In this document: positions 37,226 to 46,281 of the stretch, one piece after another
Numbering within the stretch: the stretch's first letter is position 1
Layout of the letters: every line of letters starts with the position of its first letter
Assembly (NCBI RefSeq): GCF_025567385.1
Contig: NZ_JAOQJU010000006.1
Location: 1 to 64,000, forward strand
Length of the DNA stretch: 64,000 nucleotides
Reading direction: 5' to 3'
Source of the DNA: Claveliimonas acetigenes
Lineage (GTDB): Bacteria; Bacillota; Clostridia; Lachnospirales; Lachnospiraceae
Position numbers and translations under genes: made by a program
The notes under the pieces: generated by a model
Told to the model about the DNA's origin: nothing
Database searches by the model: none
Seen by the model: the letters and a program-made list of their open reading frames with translations, nothing else

Positions 37226-37897
37226 TTACTTTATGTATTGCAGATCTCCATTTCTTAACATTTGAAATTTTCCATCATATAGATCATCAAACACCTGTTG
37301 TATAGGTACTCTTATACGTTGATATCCTGATGCAGACCAAACCCTATACTCCGTCTGATTCTTCAAAAAGGCAGACAACCTATTGTAATATTCCTGCATT
37401 TCTGATTTGTCATGCCCCATCTTCATCAACTTACAAAAAACTCCTAAAATACTAATACAATGAACAGGCTTTGTTAAACTGGCTATACTTTGCCTTGCTC
37501 TGAAATCGTCAGAACAAAATACATATACCCGATTACTATGCAGAATCTCCATCATTTGGATTAGTACGTAAGTCTTTTTCTCTCCCAAACCATTCTGAGA
37601 AGGGACACCGTCATCGCATGCTTTTAATACTGAAAGAAATTTTTCCACATCTTCCAAATTATCTATATTACTCATCGAGCCATAGTATTTTTCGAAAAAT
37701 CCAGTATTAAATGTATCACAACTTGTCTGTAACAATGTTAGATACATGTTTGTTGCAGATGTGCCATATATTTTTCCAAGTTCTGTTACTATGTCACGGT
37801 CTGAATATATTTTTACTGTTCCACTCTGAATTTTATCTTCGAGCCATGGGTTCGGATCAGGAACCACTTCGTGTCTGGTCAGTTCCTCTTTAATCAT
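37226..37897 (-). CDS. PIN-like protein of an XRE/ImmA cassette, probably frameshifted at its 5' end
   Basis: A 223-residue protein as read from ATG 37897. The middle resembles the acidic half of PIN ribonucleases: an acidic CDDG, then GLGEKKTYVLIQMM and VYVFCSDDFRARQSI. The usual first-strand Asp of PIN domains is not seen. The ATG at 37897 has no ribosome binding site, yet the frame stays open upstream to about 37935. A well-placed GAGG and ATG at 37934 are one base out of frame (GGG at 37932-37930). Removing one G would give MEFTDYEFFCHEMIKEEL, a natural N-terminus. So the gene may be inactivated or mis-started. It follows the ImmA-type protease by about 10 bases. Confidence 0.65.
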   Translation of the reverse strand: MIKEELTRHEVVPDPNPWLEDKIQSGTVKIYSDRDIVTELGKIYGTSATNMYLTLLQTSCDTFNTGFFEKYYGSMSNIDNLEDVEKFLSVLKACDDGVPSQNGLGEKKTYVLIQMMEILHSNRVYVFCSDDFRARQSIASLTKPVHCISILGVFCKLMKMGHDKSEMQEYYNRLSAFLKNQTEYRVWSASGYQRIRVPIQQVFDDLYDGKFQMLRNGDLQYIK

Positions 37898-37944
37898 TTC
37901 GTGACAGAAAAACTCATAATCCGTAAACTCCCATAGACATTACC

Positions 37945-38763
37945 TCACTGTTTTCTTAAACTTTTTACAATTTCATCTAATCTGATCTTATCACTCTCTA
38001 ATCGTTCATCACGAACTGCTTCAAATCGTTCAACATCATACATCAGCTCCGATAAACTCCCAAACCTAATGAAATTATTAGGAATTTCCTGCCATCTTGC
38101 AGCTTTTCCTGTAAGATCTATTTGTTTTGCAATTTCTGCCACATCAATCTGCAATAACATCCTTGCCGCCTTTATATCAATTTTATCCTCTTCCAAAAGC
38201 CGAAGCACTGCAGCCTTGTATGGAATTGCAAAAATATCCATTATTTTAAGAACTGTTTGTACAGAAATATTTTTATAGGATAAATTATACACATCTGTCT
38301 GTTCATCAAGGCGATCCTTTGGTGCTAATAAAATCGCAGCAAAAGCATTTGCTTCCATATCCTCAATTTCTTTTGCTTCTTCATCTATAGTATTAGCTTC
38401 CAAGATTGAACCTGATTGCAACAAAATTGGATCGTTTCCTTCAAAATAACAATAAATATGATACAACTCATGTGCTGCTGCAAAGATTTGCTTCGATAAT
38501 GGCAGCGATGAATTAATCATTACAAACATACGACCTTGACGAATAAATGTACATGCACATAATTCCGCATCTCCAATCGGATATCTCAACATATCAAATG
38601 GCATATCGTGACGCGCCACATAATTCTCCAACACATTAAAAATATCATCCTGGATAATGTTGTTTTTATTATAAAGTGAATTGAAGCTTATTGCACATTC
38701 ATTTATTTTTGTGTATTTTTTTCTGTCCCTAACAAACAGACTGTTATTCAAAACCTGGCACAT
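37945..38763 (-). CDS. ImmA/IrrE-type metallo-endopeptidase
   Basis: A 272-residue zinc protease of the COG2856 group. The active site reads FAAAHELYHIYCYF (HExxH) with a downstream Glu in MEANAFAA. The helical C-terminal half resembles other members that cut or bind a partner XRE repressor. The start may be ATG 38763 or the GTG three bases upstream; GGAGG lies at the end of the XRE gene. Together with the XRE and PIN-like genes it forms a toxin-antitoxin-like or stress-response cassette. Confidence 0.87.
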   Translation of the reverse strand: MCQVLNNSLFVRDRKKYTKINECAISFNSLYNKNNIIQDDIFNVLENYVARHDMPFDMLRYPIGDAELCACTFIRQGRMFVMINSSLPLSKQIFAAAHELYHIYCYFEGNDPILLQSGSILEANTIDEEAKEIEDMEANAFAAILLAPKDRLDEQTDVYNLSYKNISVQTVLKIMDIFAIPYKAAVLRLLEEDKIDIKAARMLLQIDVAEIAKQIDLTGKAARWQEIPNNFIRFGSLSELMYDVERFEAVRDERLESDKIRLDEIVKSLRKQ

Positions 38764-38767
38764 CACT

Positions 38768-39142
38768 TTACGCCTCCCATGGCTTCAACATTTCCTCAGC
38801 ATTTTCACGAGTACGTGCATAAAAACAAATAAGATCTGCAATCTCATCTGCAATTTTCAGTCCTTCTTTTGCTTCCTGCGATTCCACTTTACCCATAAAT
38901 GCTTTTACTGCATTTGTTTCCGGAATAACCTCTGGAACCTTAACCAGACTTTCCATGGAAACGCTAAGAAATTCTGCTATTTTCTGCAGTTCAATAGCAT
39001 TGATTATTCTTGCACCACTAAGCATCTTGCTTACAATCTGCTTAGACACACCCAGATAACCTGCAAGGTCAATCTGCTTTTTTCCACTCTGCTTCATAAT
39101 ATTTATAATATTGTTACTGATAATCTCATTCATCTTTACCAT
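38768..39142 (-). CDS. XRE-family helix-turn-helix regulator
   Basis: A 124-residue protein with an N-terminal XRE HTH (about residues 5-60, QIDLAGYLGVSKQIVSKMLSG) and a helical C-terminal tail. It probably represses the three-gene cassette through the inverted repeat at its promoter, and may be the target of the ImmA-type protease. Start at MVKMNE (39142), with GGAGG 8 bases upstream. Confidence 0.9.
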   Translation of the reverse strand: MVKMNEIISNNIINIMKQSGKKQIDLAGYLGVSKQIVSKMLSGARIINAIELQKIAEFLSVSMESLVKVPEVIPETNAVKAFMGKVESQEAKEGLKIADEIADLICFYARTRENAEEMLKPWEA

Positions 39143-39193
39143 CACAGCTACCTCCAACATAATTTAGAGTATTATTCTCCCTTATACACTTTC

Positions 39194-39236
39194 ATTATAT
39201 TCAGGGAAGCTCCATAAGTCAACATTTTCTTGACTT
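39194..39236 (-). promoter_or_regulatory. promoter and likely autorepressor site of the XRE cassette
   Basis: TTGACT (39222-39217), 17 bases, TATAAT (39199-39194). A perfect 7-bp inverted repeat AAGTCAA/TTGACTT (39216-39222 with 39230-39236) includes the -35, as expected for an XRE operator. Confidence 0.75.
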
Positions 39237-39289
39237 TTCTTTCCATTTTCTTTTTTGAAGTTCTGTTTTTGGCTACTCAAAAGGGATAT

Positions 39290-40339
39290 TTATTCTGCCT
39301 TCCCTGTGCTGCCCTGCCTGGACGAATCAAAGACTATCCTGACCGCAGCAAACAGAACGCCTGCCACCGGCCAGATAATCCAGCTTCTTCCCCAGTTATT
39401 CGTGTAGAAACTGTATCCAAGATACACTGCAGTTATGATTAGCCAGTATACTCCGGAAAATGTGTCTCCTTTCTGTTTCTTCCTTTTCTTCTCCACAGTA
39501 TACTCTCCCTCCTGTAAAAGCTTCTGCATACTTTCCCATGGAACGCCGGAGAAAATTAATACTGCAACGCCAATCCCCACAATTATCAATGTGAAGGCCA
39601 CGCCAATGGCAAAGATAAAGTCATTTTCTCCAAAAAATGTACCTGAAAAAATCGGAATCACAGAAAGGATACAGATGCACACACCTGCAATACAGGATTT
39701 CATGTAAGCGCTGCGGCACTGCTCTTGACGTTCTTTTATCAACTGTTCCATACCATCTTCCAGCTCTATCACTTCTTTTTCCAGATATTCAAATTTTTCC
39801 GTTCTCATACCGCAAGAAATAAATATCGCAACGGCAGCTGCCACCATAAATAGCAGCAAAATAATGCCGGCTCCCCCGGCGGCCTCTTCCGAGACTGCCA
39901 GACGTCCCGTCTCACAGGCGGCCCCCAATAGAATCAACCCGACAGGCGACCAGATACACAGGCACACGCCCGCCGCAATCCGCCCTGCCGTTCCTTCCTT
40001 CATTGTCAGAAACTCTTCTGCCTCTTCCATTGACACGTAGCGTCCCTGCTTTTCTTCTGTCGGATGATGTCCCGCTGCCCGCGACTCTGTCACCGGTCTT
40101 TCCACCGCAAGTTGTGCCTTCGACTCCTGCCATTCTTCTGTCATATCATCCTTCAGAAGATAATCTGTACTTACTTCAAATATCTCACTGAGCAAAAGAA
40201 TCTTACTAAGGTCGGGAACCGACTGGGCACCTTCCCATTTGGAGACGGCCTGTCTGGAAACTCCTGTCTTTTCTGCCAGCTCCTCCTGCGACCATCCTTT
40301 CTTTTTTCTGAGAGCAATAATTTTGTCTGCTAAATCCAT
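39290..40339 (-). CDS. membrane-anchored XRE-type regulator
   Basis: A 349-residue protein: an N-terminal XRE HTH (residues 5-60, LAEKTGVSRQAVSKWEGAQSVPDL) followed by a polar linker and about six hydrophobic segments (GVCLCIWSPVGLILLGAA, IILLLFMVAAAVAIFI, and later pairs). This layout is common in Clostridia and suggests a membrane-tethered transcription factor. Target genes cannot be told. GAGGTAGAGGAT precedes ATG 40339. Confidence 0.85.
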   Translation of the reverse strand: MDLADKIIALRKKKGWSQEELAEKTGVSRQAVSKWEGAQSVPDLSKILLLSEIFEVSTDYLLKDDMTEEWQESKAQLAVERPVTESRAAGHHPTEEKQGRYVSMEEAEEFLTMKEGTAGRIAAGVCLCIWSPVGLILLGAACETGRLAVSEEAAGGAGIILLLFMVAAAVAIFISCGMRTEKFEYLEKEVIELEDGMEQLIKERQEQCRSAYMKSCIAGVCICILSVIPIFSGTFFGENDFIFAIGVAFTLIIVGIGVAVLIFSGVPWESMQKLLQEGEYTVEKKRKKQKGDTFSGVYWLIITAVYLGYSFYTNNWGRSWIIWPVAGVLFAAVRIVFDSSRQGSTGKAE

Positions 40340-40468
40340 ATCCTCTACCTCTCTTCCTTCTCCTGCATCTGTTCTCTTCTATAAATATAAGCTTTTTTGC
40401 GGTTACACGCAAGAAATCTTACCTGTCAATCTGTCAACCCACAGTTGCGAAAGACCATTTTCTGCCAA

Positions 40469-40981
40469 TTACAGCACTTTTTCAAATGCAATCCTTAAGT
40501 GGCCGTCTTCACATCCGCCCACCAGATGAATCCTGCCACAGGCAGTGAATCCCGCCTTTCCAAGCGCTCTCTGCATAGGAAGATTTCCCGGATGGGTATC
40601 AATTCTTACCGATGGGAATCCTGCTTCTCTTGCCATCCCGAAGCCCTTCTCAAACATTTTCCCGGCTACTCCTTTTCCTTTGCATCCGGAAGCCACACAC
40701 ACCCGATGCATGGATGCATACTCCCCATCCGTCAGCCACGCTCCGTCAATCACTTTGTAAGATGGATCCGGCGTTGTCTGGAACGCAAAGATTCCCTTAA
40801 TCTCCCCCTCTTCCACTGCCAAATACGCGCACTTATCCTCTATATCCTGAAGCCACACTTCTCTGGACGGATAGCCTTGCTGCCACTGGTCAAGCCCCAG
40901 ATTCTTAAGCTGCCGTTTAGCATCGGCCGTAATCTCACACATTCTGTCAATATGCTCATATGACGCAGTTATAAATTTCAT
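40469..40981 (-). CDS. GNAT family N-acetyltransferase
   Basis: A 170-residue acetyltransferase with the acetyl-CoA loop VASGCKGKGVAGKMFEKG and the C-terminal PMQRALGKAGFTACGRIH. Substrate unknown. It begins 6 bases after the PucR-type gene, so both are probably on one transcript. Confidence 0.85.
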   Translation of the reverse strand: MKFITASYEHIDRMCEITADAKRQLKNLGLDQWQQGYPSREVWLQDIEDKCAYLAVEEGEIKGIFAFQTTPDPSYKVIDGAWLTDGEYASMHRVCVASGCKGKGVAGKMFEKGFGMAREAGFPSVRIDTHPGNLPMQRALGKAGFTACGRIHLVGGCEDGHLRIAFEKVL

Positions 40982-40987
40982 GTCCTT

Positions 40988-42415
40988 CTACCTCTCTTCT
41001 CTTTTGATTTTATGTAAATGATAAATATAAAAATTGGTTAAATCCAGGTAATTTGCAGTGTCAATGCCGTAGTATTTTGAAATTCTGTTTAATCGATAGA
41101 ACAATGTGTTTCTGTGAATAAAAAGCGCCTCTGCTGTTTTAGCAGCATTTAAATTGTGCTCAATATATTGAATCAATGTTTCCTTTAAATCTTTATTCGC
41201 AGAACAATCTAACCTATAATAAGCAGCGTTATAAAGATACGGTGCCGGGACATAAAGGATATGCAAATAATCTCTTATAAAAATAATGGTCTCTCCTTCA
41301 AAAGTATGACTCGAAAAATGAAGCATCATGGGAGTAATTCGCGCCGCTTCGTCTAAAGACTGCAATGTCTCCGATACCAAAAGATAATATTGTCCCGGAA
41401 AATATCTGCTCTGTAAAAACTGCATATAAGTATCCATCTCTCCTTGCTCTTCGATGAACAAAATTAATTTTCCTTTGTAAAATGTTCCGCTGACCCCTTC
41501 TTCCAGCAGAGCGTTCAAATAATAATTATAGTTATATATCGTTTCCTGTTTTTTATTTGCCACGCAGACAAGCCGATACTTTGATAAATGGATATTCAGG
41601 TCTGCCGCCGCTTCTTCAATATTTTCCAGATTCCCTTCTAACAGCCGGTAAATAAAATTTCTGGTTAGCTGATAACGATCTGAAATATACCGGGCGGATT
41701 TTGAAAGAATAGCAGAAAACACCGGGGTCAGCTCTTTCAGCACGGCAAAAGCCTGACTGACAGATTCCCGGTTGACAACAAAAACACTTATATAGGCAAT
41801 CAATTCTTCTTTATACATAATTTTTGATGTAATTTTCGGATACATATCAGCCTCGTCAAAAGTCCATAAAACGGGCTCTCCTTTACTGGCAACCTTTTCC
41901 GTAATCCCTTTTGCTTCAAACTGTTCAACCAGCGCCGGAGAACAGACGCCGGTCCGTGCAGTCTCTTTCCATATCGGATCATCAAAAGGAATATCGTTAT
42001 TGCACATTTCAATAATTTCATAAGCAGCCGTAGACAGCATAATCGGATTGTTGACTGTGCGGGCAGCTAATTTCACAACATTCCCCAGCGACTGGATATC
42101 CGGAATAACATTTGTCAGAAAGCGGTAAGTATTCTCGGATAAACCGGAAGTCAATAATTGATTCTGCATTTTTGAAATGACAGCCTTTTTATCCTGTTCC
42201 GTTTCAATATAAATATAATATACATAATTTCCCTTTGGCAAATGATTAATAAATAAAAAAGCAGATTCTGTATCATCAATATAATCATCCTCAGAATAAT
42301 AGAGAACTGTCGGGTAATGATTATCACTTTTTATATAATAATTAATACCGTTAAACGTGACACCCGGAAGTGTATTTTGAATCACCCTGGTATCGCCGGA
42401 ATCAAAACAAAACAT
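40988..42415 (-). CDS. PucR/CdaR-type transcriptional regulator
   Basis: A 475-residue regulator whose C-terminus carries the PucR-type helix-turn-helix: YIEHNLNAAKTAEALFIHRNTLFYRLNRI. The N-terminal part has no recognisable ligand domain, though a GGDEF-like fold typical of CdaR proteins may sit mid-protein. Start at MFCFDS (42415), with GGAGG 6 bases upstream. It is divergent from the flavoenzyme gene at 42542 and probably controls it. Confidence 0.83.
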   Translation of the reverse strand: MFCFDSGDTRVIQNTLPGVTFNGINYYIKSDNHYPTVLYYSEDDYIDDTESAFLFINHLPKGNYVYYIYIETEQDKKAVISKMQNQLLTSGLSENTYRFLTNVIPDIQSLGNVVKLAARTVNNPIMLSTAAYEIIEMCNNDIPFDDPIWKETARTGVCSPALVEQFEAKGITEKVASKGEPVLWTFDEADMYPKITSKIMYKEELIAYISVFVVNRESVSQAFAVLKELTPVFSAILSKSARYISDRYQLTRNFIYRLLEGNLENIEEAAADLNIHLSKYRLVCVANKKQETIYNYNYYLNALLEEGVSGTFYKGKLILFIEEQGEMDTYMQFLQSRYFPGQYYLLVSETLQSLDEAARITPMMLHFSSHTFEGETIIFIRDYLHILYVPAPYLYNAAYYRLDCSANKDLKETLIQYIEHNLNAAKTAEALFIHRNTLFYRLNRISKYYGIDTANYLDLTNFYIYHLHKIKREER

Positions 42416-42475
42416 AACCATCCTCCTTTGTGCAATTGAACAATCTCTGCGTTTATATTTTTAAATATTATACAA

Positions 42476-42504
42476 TTGTTTTGTCAAAAAACACAATATA
42501 TAAT
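42476..42504 (+). promoter_or_regulatory. promoter of the flavoenzyme gene
   Basis: TTGTTT (42476-42481), 17 bases, TATAAT (42499-42504). A palindromic ACAATTGT (42472-42479) overlaps the -35 and a second CAATTG lies in the same divergent gap, so these are candidate regulator sites. Confidence 0.65.
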
Positions 42505-42541
42505 AAAAAATATTAGAACTACTAAGCGAGGAGGTATAAAA

Positions 42542-44515
42542 ATGGCTAAGTACGATGTTTACAAAACTCCATTAAAAATAGATAAATTGACATTGGACAA
42601 TCGTTTTGTCGTTGCTCCCATGTCCATGGGCTGTTTTTATGGAGAGGACGGAGGATTTAATGAACAAGCCACACAGTATTTTGCGGCAAGGGCAAAGGGT
42701 GGGTTCGGATTGATTATCACCGGCGCCATCGGCGTAGATTACCAGGTGGATCCTTATTCTGCAACCGGACCGATTCCGCTGCAAGTGGGACAGGTTTGGA
42801 TAGACGATGCGAAAAAATTTGTGGATGAAATTCACGCTTCCGGTGCAAAGGTATTTGCACAATTAACCCTGGGACTTGGACGAAATTATCCGGGTCTGCC
42901 CGCCCCGTCAGAATGTATTGTCTACGGGACTACGGATCAGAAATCCCCGGCTCTGACAAAAGAACAGATTAAACTAAAAATCTCACAGTACATTGATACC
43001 GCTAAAATGGTGAAAGAAGCCGGATTTGACGGAATCGAAGTCCATGCAATGCACTGGGGTTATTTGCTGGATCAATTTGGAATGAGCTTTTTTAATCACC
43101 GCACGGATGAATATGGCGGCTGCCTGGAGAACCGTCTGCGCTGTGCAAAAGAAATCGTAGAAGGCGTTCATGAAGTCTGCGGATCAGATTATCCTGTGGG
43201 AATGCGCCTGGGCTTACAGACTTATATCAAGGACGTAAACAAAGCAACTTTAACCGGAAAAGAAGAAGTCGGAAGAACTCTGGAGGAAGGAATTGAGATT
43301 GCAAAATTATTAGAAAAGTACGGCTACGATTTCTTAGATGTGGATACCGGAACCTACGATTCTTTCTATTATGCAGAACCGCCGATGTACATGCCGCAAG
43401 GATTTATGATTGACATAGCTGCAAAAGCGAAAGCCGTAGTAAAAATTCCGGTGATTGCAGGCGGCCGTATGCAGGCCTATGACGCAGCCGCAAAGGCGAT
43501 TGAAGAAGGAAAGATAGACGGAGTTGCATTAGGACGCCAGTCATTAGCCAATCCCGAATTCCCGAACAAATTATACCAGGATACTCCGGAAAAAATCCGT
43601 CCATGCCTGGGATGTAATCTTGGATGCTGGAACCGTGTTGTCGGCGGCCAGGGCGGCTGGGGAAGCTGCGCAGTCAATCCGCAATGTGCGCGCGAGTCGA
43701 TTGATGGATTAAAACCTGGAGACGGCAAAAAGAAAATCGTTATCATCGGAGGCGGCGTCGCCGGAATGGAAACAGCCAGAACTGCCACGCTCCGGGGATA
43801 CGATGTTACACTTTTTGAAAAGAGCGACCATCTGGGCGGCCATTTAATAGAGGCCGGCGCTCATAGTTTTAAAAGCGAAGTCCAAAAATTAAATGAATGG
43901 TATCAAAGAGAATTAAAAGAACTGAATGTCTGTGTGAAACTTGGGCAGGAGCCATGCGCAGAGTGTGTAAAAGCTGAACACCCGGACGCAATCGTCCTTG
44001 CAATCGGATCCATTCCGAGCCAGCCGGATATCCCCGGTTTAGACAAAGCAATTCTTTCTCTGGATGCTATTCAGAATCCTCAGCAGTTAGGAGAAAAAAT
44101 TGTCATCGTCGGCGGCGGATTGGTTGGATGTGAACTGGCATTAGACGAGGCTCTGAAAGGAAAAGACGTTACAGTGGTGGAGGCACTGGACCATATCTTA
44201 AGTTCTGGCATCCCTGCACCGACACCAAATGCGCAGATGCTGGGCGACCTATTTGAAGCAAAAAATGTTACCGTATTAACCGGACACAAATTAGTGCAGG
44301 TAACAGAACAAGGCGTCGTTCTTGAAAACACCGACGGAACTGTTGAGCTGGAGGCAGACTCTGTCGTTTCAGCCATCGGCTTTGCTCCAAGAGAAAGCCT
44401 GAAAAACGTATTCTCTGAATGCGGCGCACCGGTTTATGAAATCGGAGACGCTGTAAAGGCAGCAACCATTATGAACGCAGTCTGGGAAGGTTACGCATTA
44501 GCAAATCAATTATAA
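42542..44515 (+). CDS. Old-yellow-enzyme family Fe-S flavoenzyme (BaiCD/FadH-like reductase)
   Basis: A 657-residue FMN/[4Fe-4S]/FAD oxidoreductase of the 2,4-dienoyl-CoA reductase/BaiCD/enoate reductase group. The N-terminal FMN barrel (1-340) has HAMHWGYLLDQFGMSFFNHRTDEYGG and VIAGGRM. Cluster cysteines are in CLGCNLGCWN and a later Cys near GGWGSCAVN. The C-terminal half has two nucleotide folds, VIIGGGVAGMETA and VIVGGGLVGCELA. Such enzymes reduce C=C bonds in fatty acyl, aromatic-acid or bile-acid intermediates; the substrate here is unknown. Start at MAKYDV (42542) with AGGAGG. Confidence 0.88.
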   Translation: MAKYDVYKTPLKIDKLTLDNRFVVAPMSMGCFYGEDGGFNEQATQYFAARAKGGFGLIITGAIGVDYQVDPYSATGPIPLQVGQVWIDDAKKFVDEIHASGAKVFAQLTLGLGRNYPGLPAPSECIVYGTTDQKSPALTKEQIKLKISQYIDTAKMVKEAGFDGIEVHAMHWGYLLDQFGMSFFNHRTDEYGGCLENRLRCAKEIVEGVHEVCGSDYPVGMRLGLQTYIKDVNKATLTGKEEVGRTLEEGIEIAKLLEKYGYDFLDVDTGTYDSFYYAEPPMYMPQGFMIDIAAKAKAVVKIPVIAGGRMQAYDAAAKAIEEGKIDGVALGRQSLANPEFPNKLYQDTPEKIRPCLGCNLGCWNRVVGGQGGWGSCAVNPQCARESIDGLKPGDGKKKIVIIGGGVAGMETARTATLRGYDVTLFEKSDHLGGHLIEAGAHSFKSEVQKLNEWYQRELKELNVCVKLGQEPCAECVKAEHPDAIVLAIGSIPSQPDIPGLDKAILSLDAIQNPQQLGEKIVIVGGGLVGCELALDEALKGKDVTVVEALDHILSSGIPAPTPNAQMLGDLFEAKNVTVLTGHKLVQVTEQGVVLENTDGTVELEADSVVSAIGFAPRESLKNVFSECGAPVYEIGDAVKAATIMNAVWEGYALANQL

Positions 44516-44523
44516 ATTCCCCC

Positions 44524-44552
44524 TTGTCATATGGAATATCCTGCGCTATAAT
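44524..44552 (+). promoter_or_regulatory. ribU leader promoter
   Basis: TTGTCA (44524-44529), 17 bases, TATAAT (44547-44552), about 20 bases before the FMN aptamer. Confidence 0.75.
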
Positions 44553-44570
44553 GAATAAGAACTGTATAGA

Positions 44571-44699
44571 AATTCTTCGGGGCAGGGTGCAATTCCCAAC
44601 CGGCGGTATAGTCCGCGACCCGCTGTAAACAATTTGTCTACAGTGGCTGATTTGGTGTAATTCCAAAACCGACAGTAAAGTCTGGATGAGAGAAGAATT
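44571..44699 (+). ncRNA. FMN riboswitch (RFN element)
   Basis: Conserved RFN blocks in order: TTCGGGGCAGGGTG, AATTCCCAACCGGCGGT, AGTCCGCGACC, a variable stem, GGCTGATTTGGTG and the GTCTGGATGAGAGAAG close. Outer stem AATTCTTC/GAAGAATT is perfect. It should switch off ribU when FMN is abundant. Confidence 0.96.
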
Positions 44700-44722
44700 G
44701 TGTGATTTTAAAATGCAATGAT

Positions 44723-44752
44723 ACCCCGATACTTTATGTATCGGGGTTTTTC
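44723..44752 (+). terminator. FMN-riboswitch terminator
   Basis: A perfect 10-bp stem (44723-44732 with 44738-44747), loop TTTAT, then a T-rich tail. It lies between the aptamer and ribU and is the likely transcriptional off-switch. Confidence 0.9.
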
Positions 44753-44833
44753 TTTCTTAAACAGTCCCCTGGCCGCGGCAGTTTTTGCCGGGCTACACTA
44801 TTACACTCAATCAAGAAAAAGGAGAGAAAGAAA

Positions 44834-45457
44834 ATGAGTACAGATGTTATGACTAACACAAAATCCAAATTCACGGTGAGAACGCTTGCGCAGATTGGTA
44901 TGCTGTCTGCAATCGCAATCGTACTGATGCTATTTGAAATCCCCCTTCCCTTCGCTCCATCCTTCTATGAGATCGACTTCAGCGAAGTTCCCGTACTGGT
45001 AGGATGCTTTGCAATGGGACCATGGGCAGGCGCAATGATTGAACTGATTAAAATTCTGCTGAATCTGGCAAGCAACGGAACCATGACCGCAGGCGTAGGC
45101 GAATTCGCCAATTTCCTGATCGGCTGTGCCTTCGTGATTCCGGCGGGAATCATTTACCGCAAAATGCATTCCAGAAAAGGCGCCATCATCGGTATGGTAA
45201 GCGGAACTCTTATTATGACTATCCTTGGCTGTTTCCTGAACGCCTACCTCCTGCTTCCTGCTTATTCCAAGGCTTTCGAGCTGCCGATGGATGCTTTAAT
45301 CGGCATGGGAACTGCTGTAAATGCCCATATCAACGGCCTGCTCACCTTCGTTGTATTCGCAGTGGCGCCATTTAATCTATTAAAAGGTGTTTTAGTATCT
45401 CTGATCGTATTTTTGATTTACAAGAAAATCAGTCCGATACTTCACCAGAACTATTAA
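44834..45457 (+). CDS. ribU: riboflavin transporter, ECF S-component
   Basis: A 207-residue membrane protein with about six helices and the RibU-type blocks IVLMLFEIPLPFAPSFYEIDFSEVPVLVG and GPWAGAMIELIKILLN. It binds riboflavin and works with a shared energising module encoded elsewhere. Start at MSTDVM (44834) with GGAGAG; longer frames run through the riboswitch terminator. The upstream FMN riboswitch confirms the substrate. Confidence 0.95.
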   Translation: MSTDVMTNTKSKFTVRTLAQIGMLSAIAIVLMLFEIPLPFAPSFYEIDFSEVPVLVGCFAMGPWAGAMIELIKILLNLASNGTMTAGVGEFANFLIGCAFVIPAGIIYRKMHSRKGAIIGMVSGTLIMTILGCFLNAYLLLPAYSKAFELPMDALIGMGTAVNAHINGLLTFVVFAVAPFNLLKGVLVSLIVFLIYKKISPILHQNY

Positions 45458-45471
45458 TCGCACATGTACAA

Positions 45472-45508
45472 GGGGCAGCACGCTTCAGCCGTGCCGCCCC
45501 ATTTTTAT
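45472..45508. terminator. terminator between ribU and trpA
   Basis: A GC-rich stem (GGGGC-GCACG with CGTGC-GCCCC, one internal mismatch) followed on the plus strand by ATTTTTATT. It lies between convergent genes and reaches the trpA stop. Confidence 0.85.
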
Positions 45509-46281
45509 TCTCTGATTGCATCCTTCATACTCTTGACATATTCTTTTACATATGGAATACAATCCTTTCCATGCGCTTCACATAACTTCACAATTGCAGA
45601 ACCCACGATTACGCCGTCCGCCTGAGACGCCATTTTCTTTGCCTGCTCCGGATTCGATATGCCAAATCCCACAGCACAAGGAATATCTTTCTCTTTCTTC
45701 ACCAGCTCTGCCATAGCTCCAATATCGGTGGTAATCTGGGAACGCATTCCCGTTACGCCAAGAGATGATACACAATATACAAACCCTTCTGCCTCTCTCG
45801 CAATCTGCGCAATTCTTTCATGAGAAGTCGGCGCAATCAGAGAAATCAAATCCTGGCCGTACACTTTGCACACCCTGTCAAATTCCTCCTTTTCTTCAAA
45901 AGGCACATCTGGAAGAATCAGCCCGTCCATGCCGATTTCCGCCGCTTTCTTTATAAATCTTTCCGTCCCGTAGGAAAATACAACATTCGCATAGGTCATA
46001 AATACCAACGGGATTGCCGTGTGTTTACGGATTTTTTCTACCATAGCAAAAATTTTGTCAGTGGTTACTCCCCCGGATAAGGCACGCACATTGGCTGCCT
46101 GGATCACCGGCCCTTCAGCGGTGGGGTCGGAAAACGGAATCCCCAGCTCAATCAGATCCGCCCCTGCTTCTTCCATAGCGTATACCAATTGCTCCGTGAT
46201 TTCCAGCGACGGGTCTCCGCAAGTGATAAATGGTATAAATGCCTTTCCATTCTGAAAGGCTTCTGTAATCCTCTTATTCAT
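45505..46281 (-). CDS. trpA: tryptophan synthase alpha subunit
   Basis: A 258-residue TIM-barrel subunit that cleaves indole-3-glycerol phosphate. Motifs: FITCGDPSLE, ADLIELGIPFSDPTAEGPVIQ (catalytic Glu and Asp), LPDVPFEEKEEF, VSSLGVTGMRS and CAVGFGISNPEQ. Start at MNKRIT (46281), overlapping the trpB end by 8 bases with GGGGAGG upstream. Last gene of the trp operon. Confidence 0.96.
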   Translation of the reverse strand: MNKRITEAFQNGKAFIPFITCGDPSLEITEQLVYAMEEAGADLIELGIPFSDPTAEGPVIQAANVRALSGGVTTDKIFAMVEKIRKHTAIPLVFMTYANVVFSYGTERFIKKAAEIGMDGLILPDVPFEEKEEFDRVCKVYGQDLISLIAPTSHERIAQIAREAEGFVYCVSSLGVTGMRSQITTDIGAMAELVKKEKDIPCAVGFGISNPEQAKKMASQADGVIVGSAIVKLCEAHGKDCIPYVKEYVKSMKDAIRE

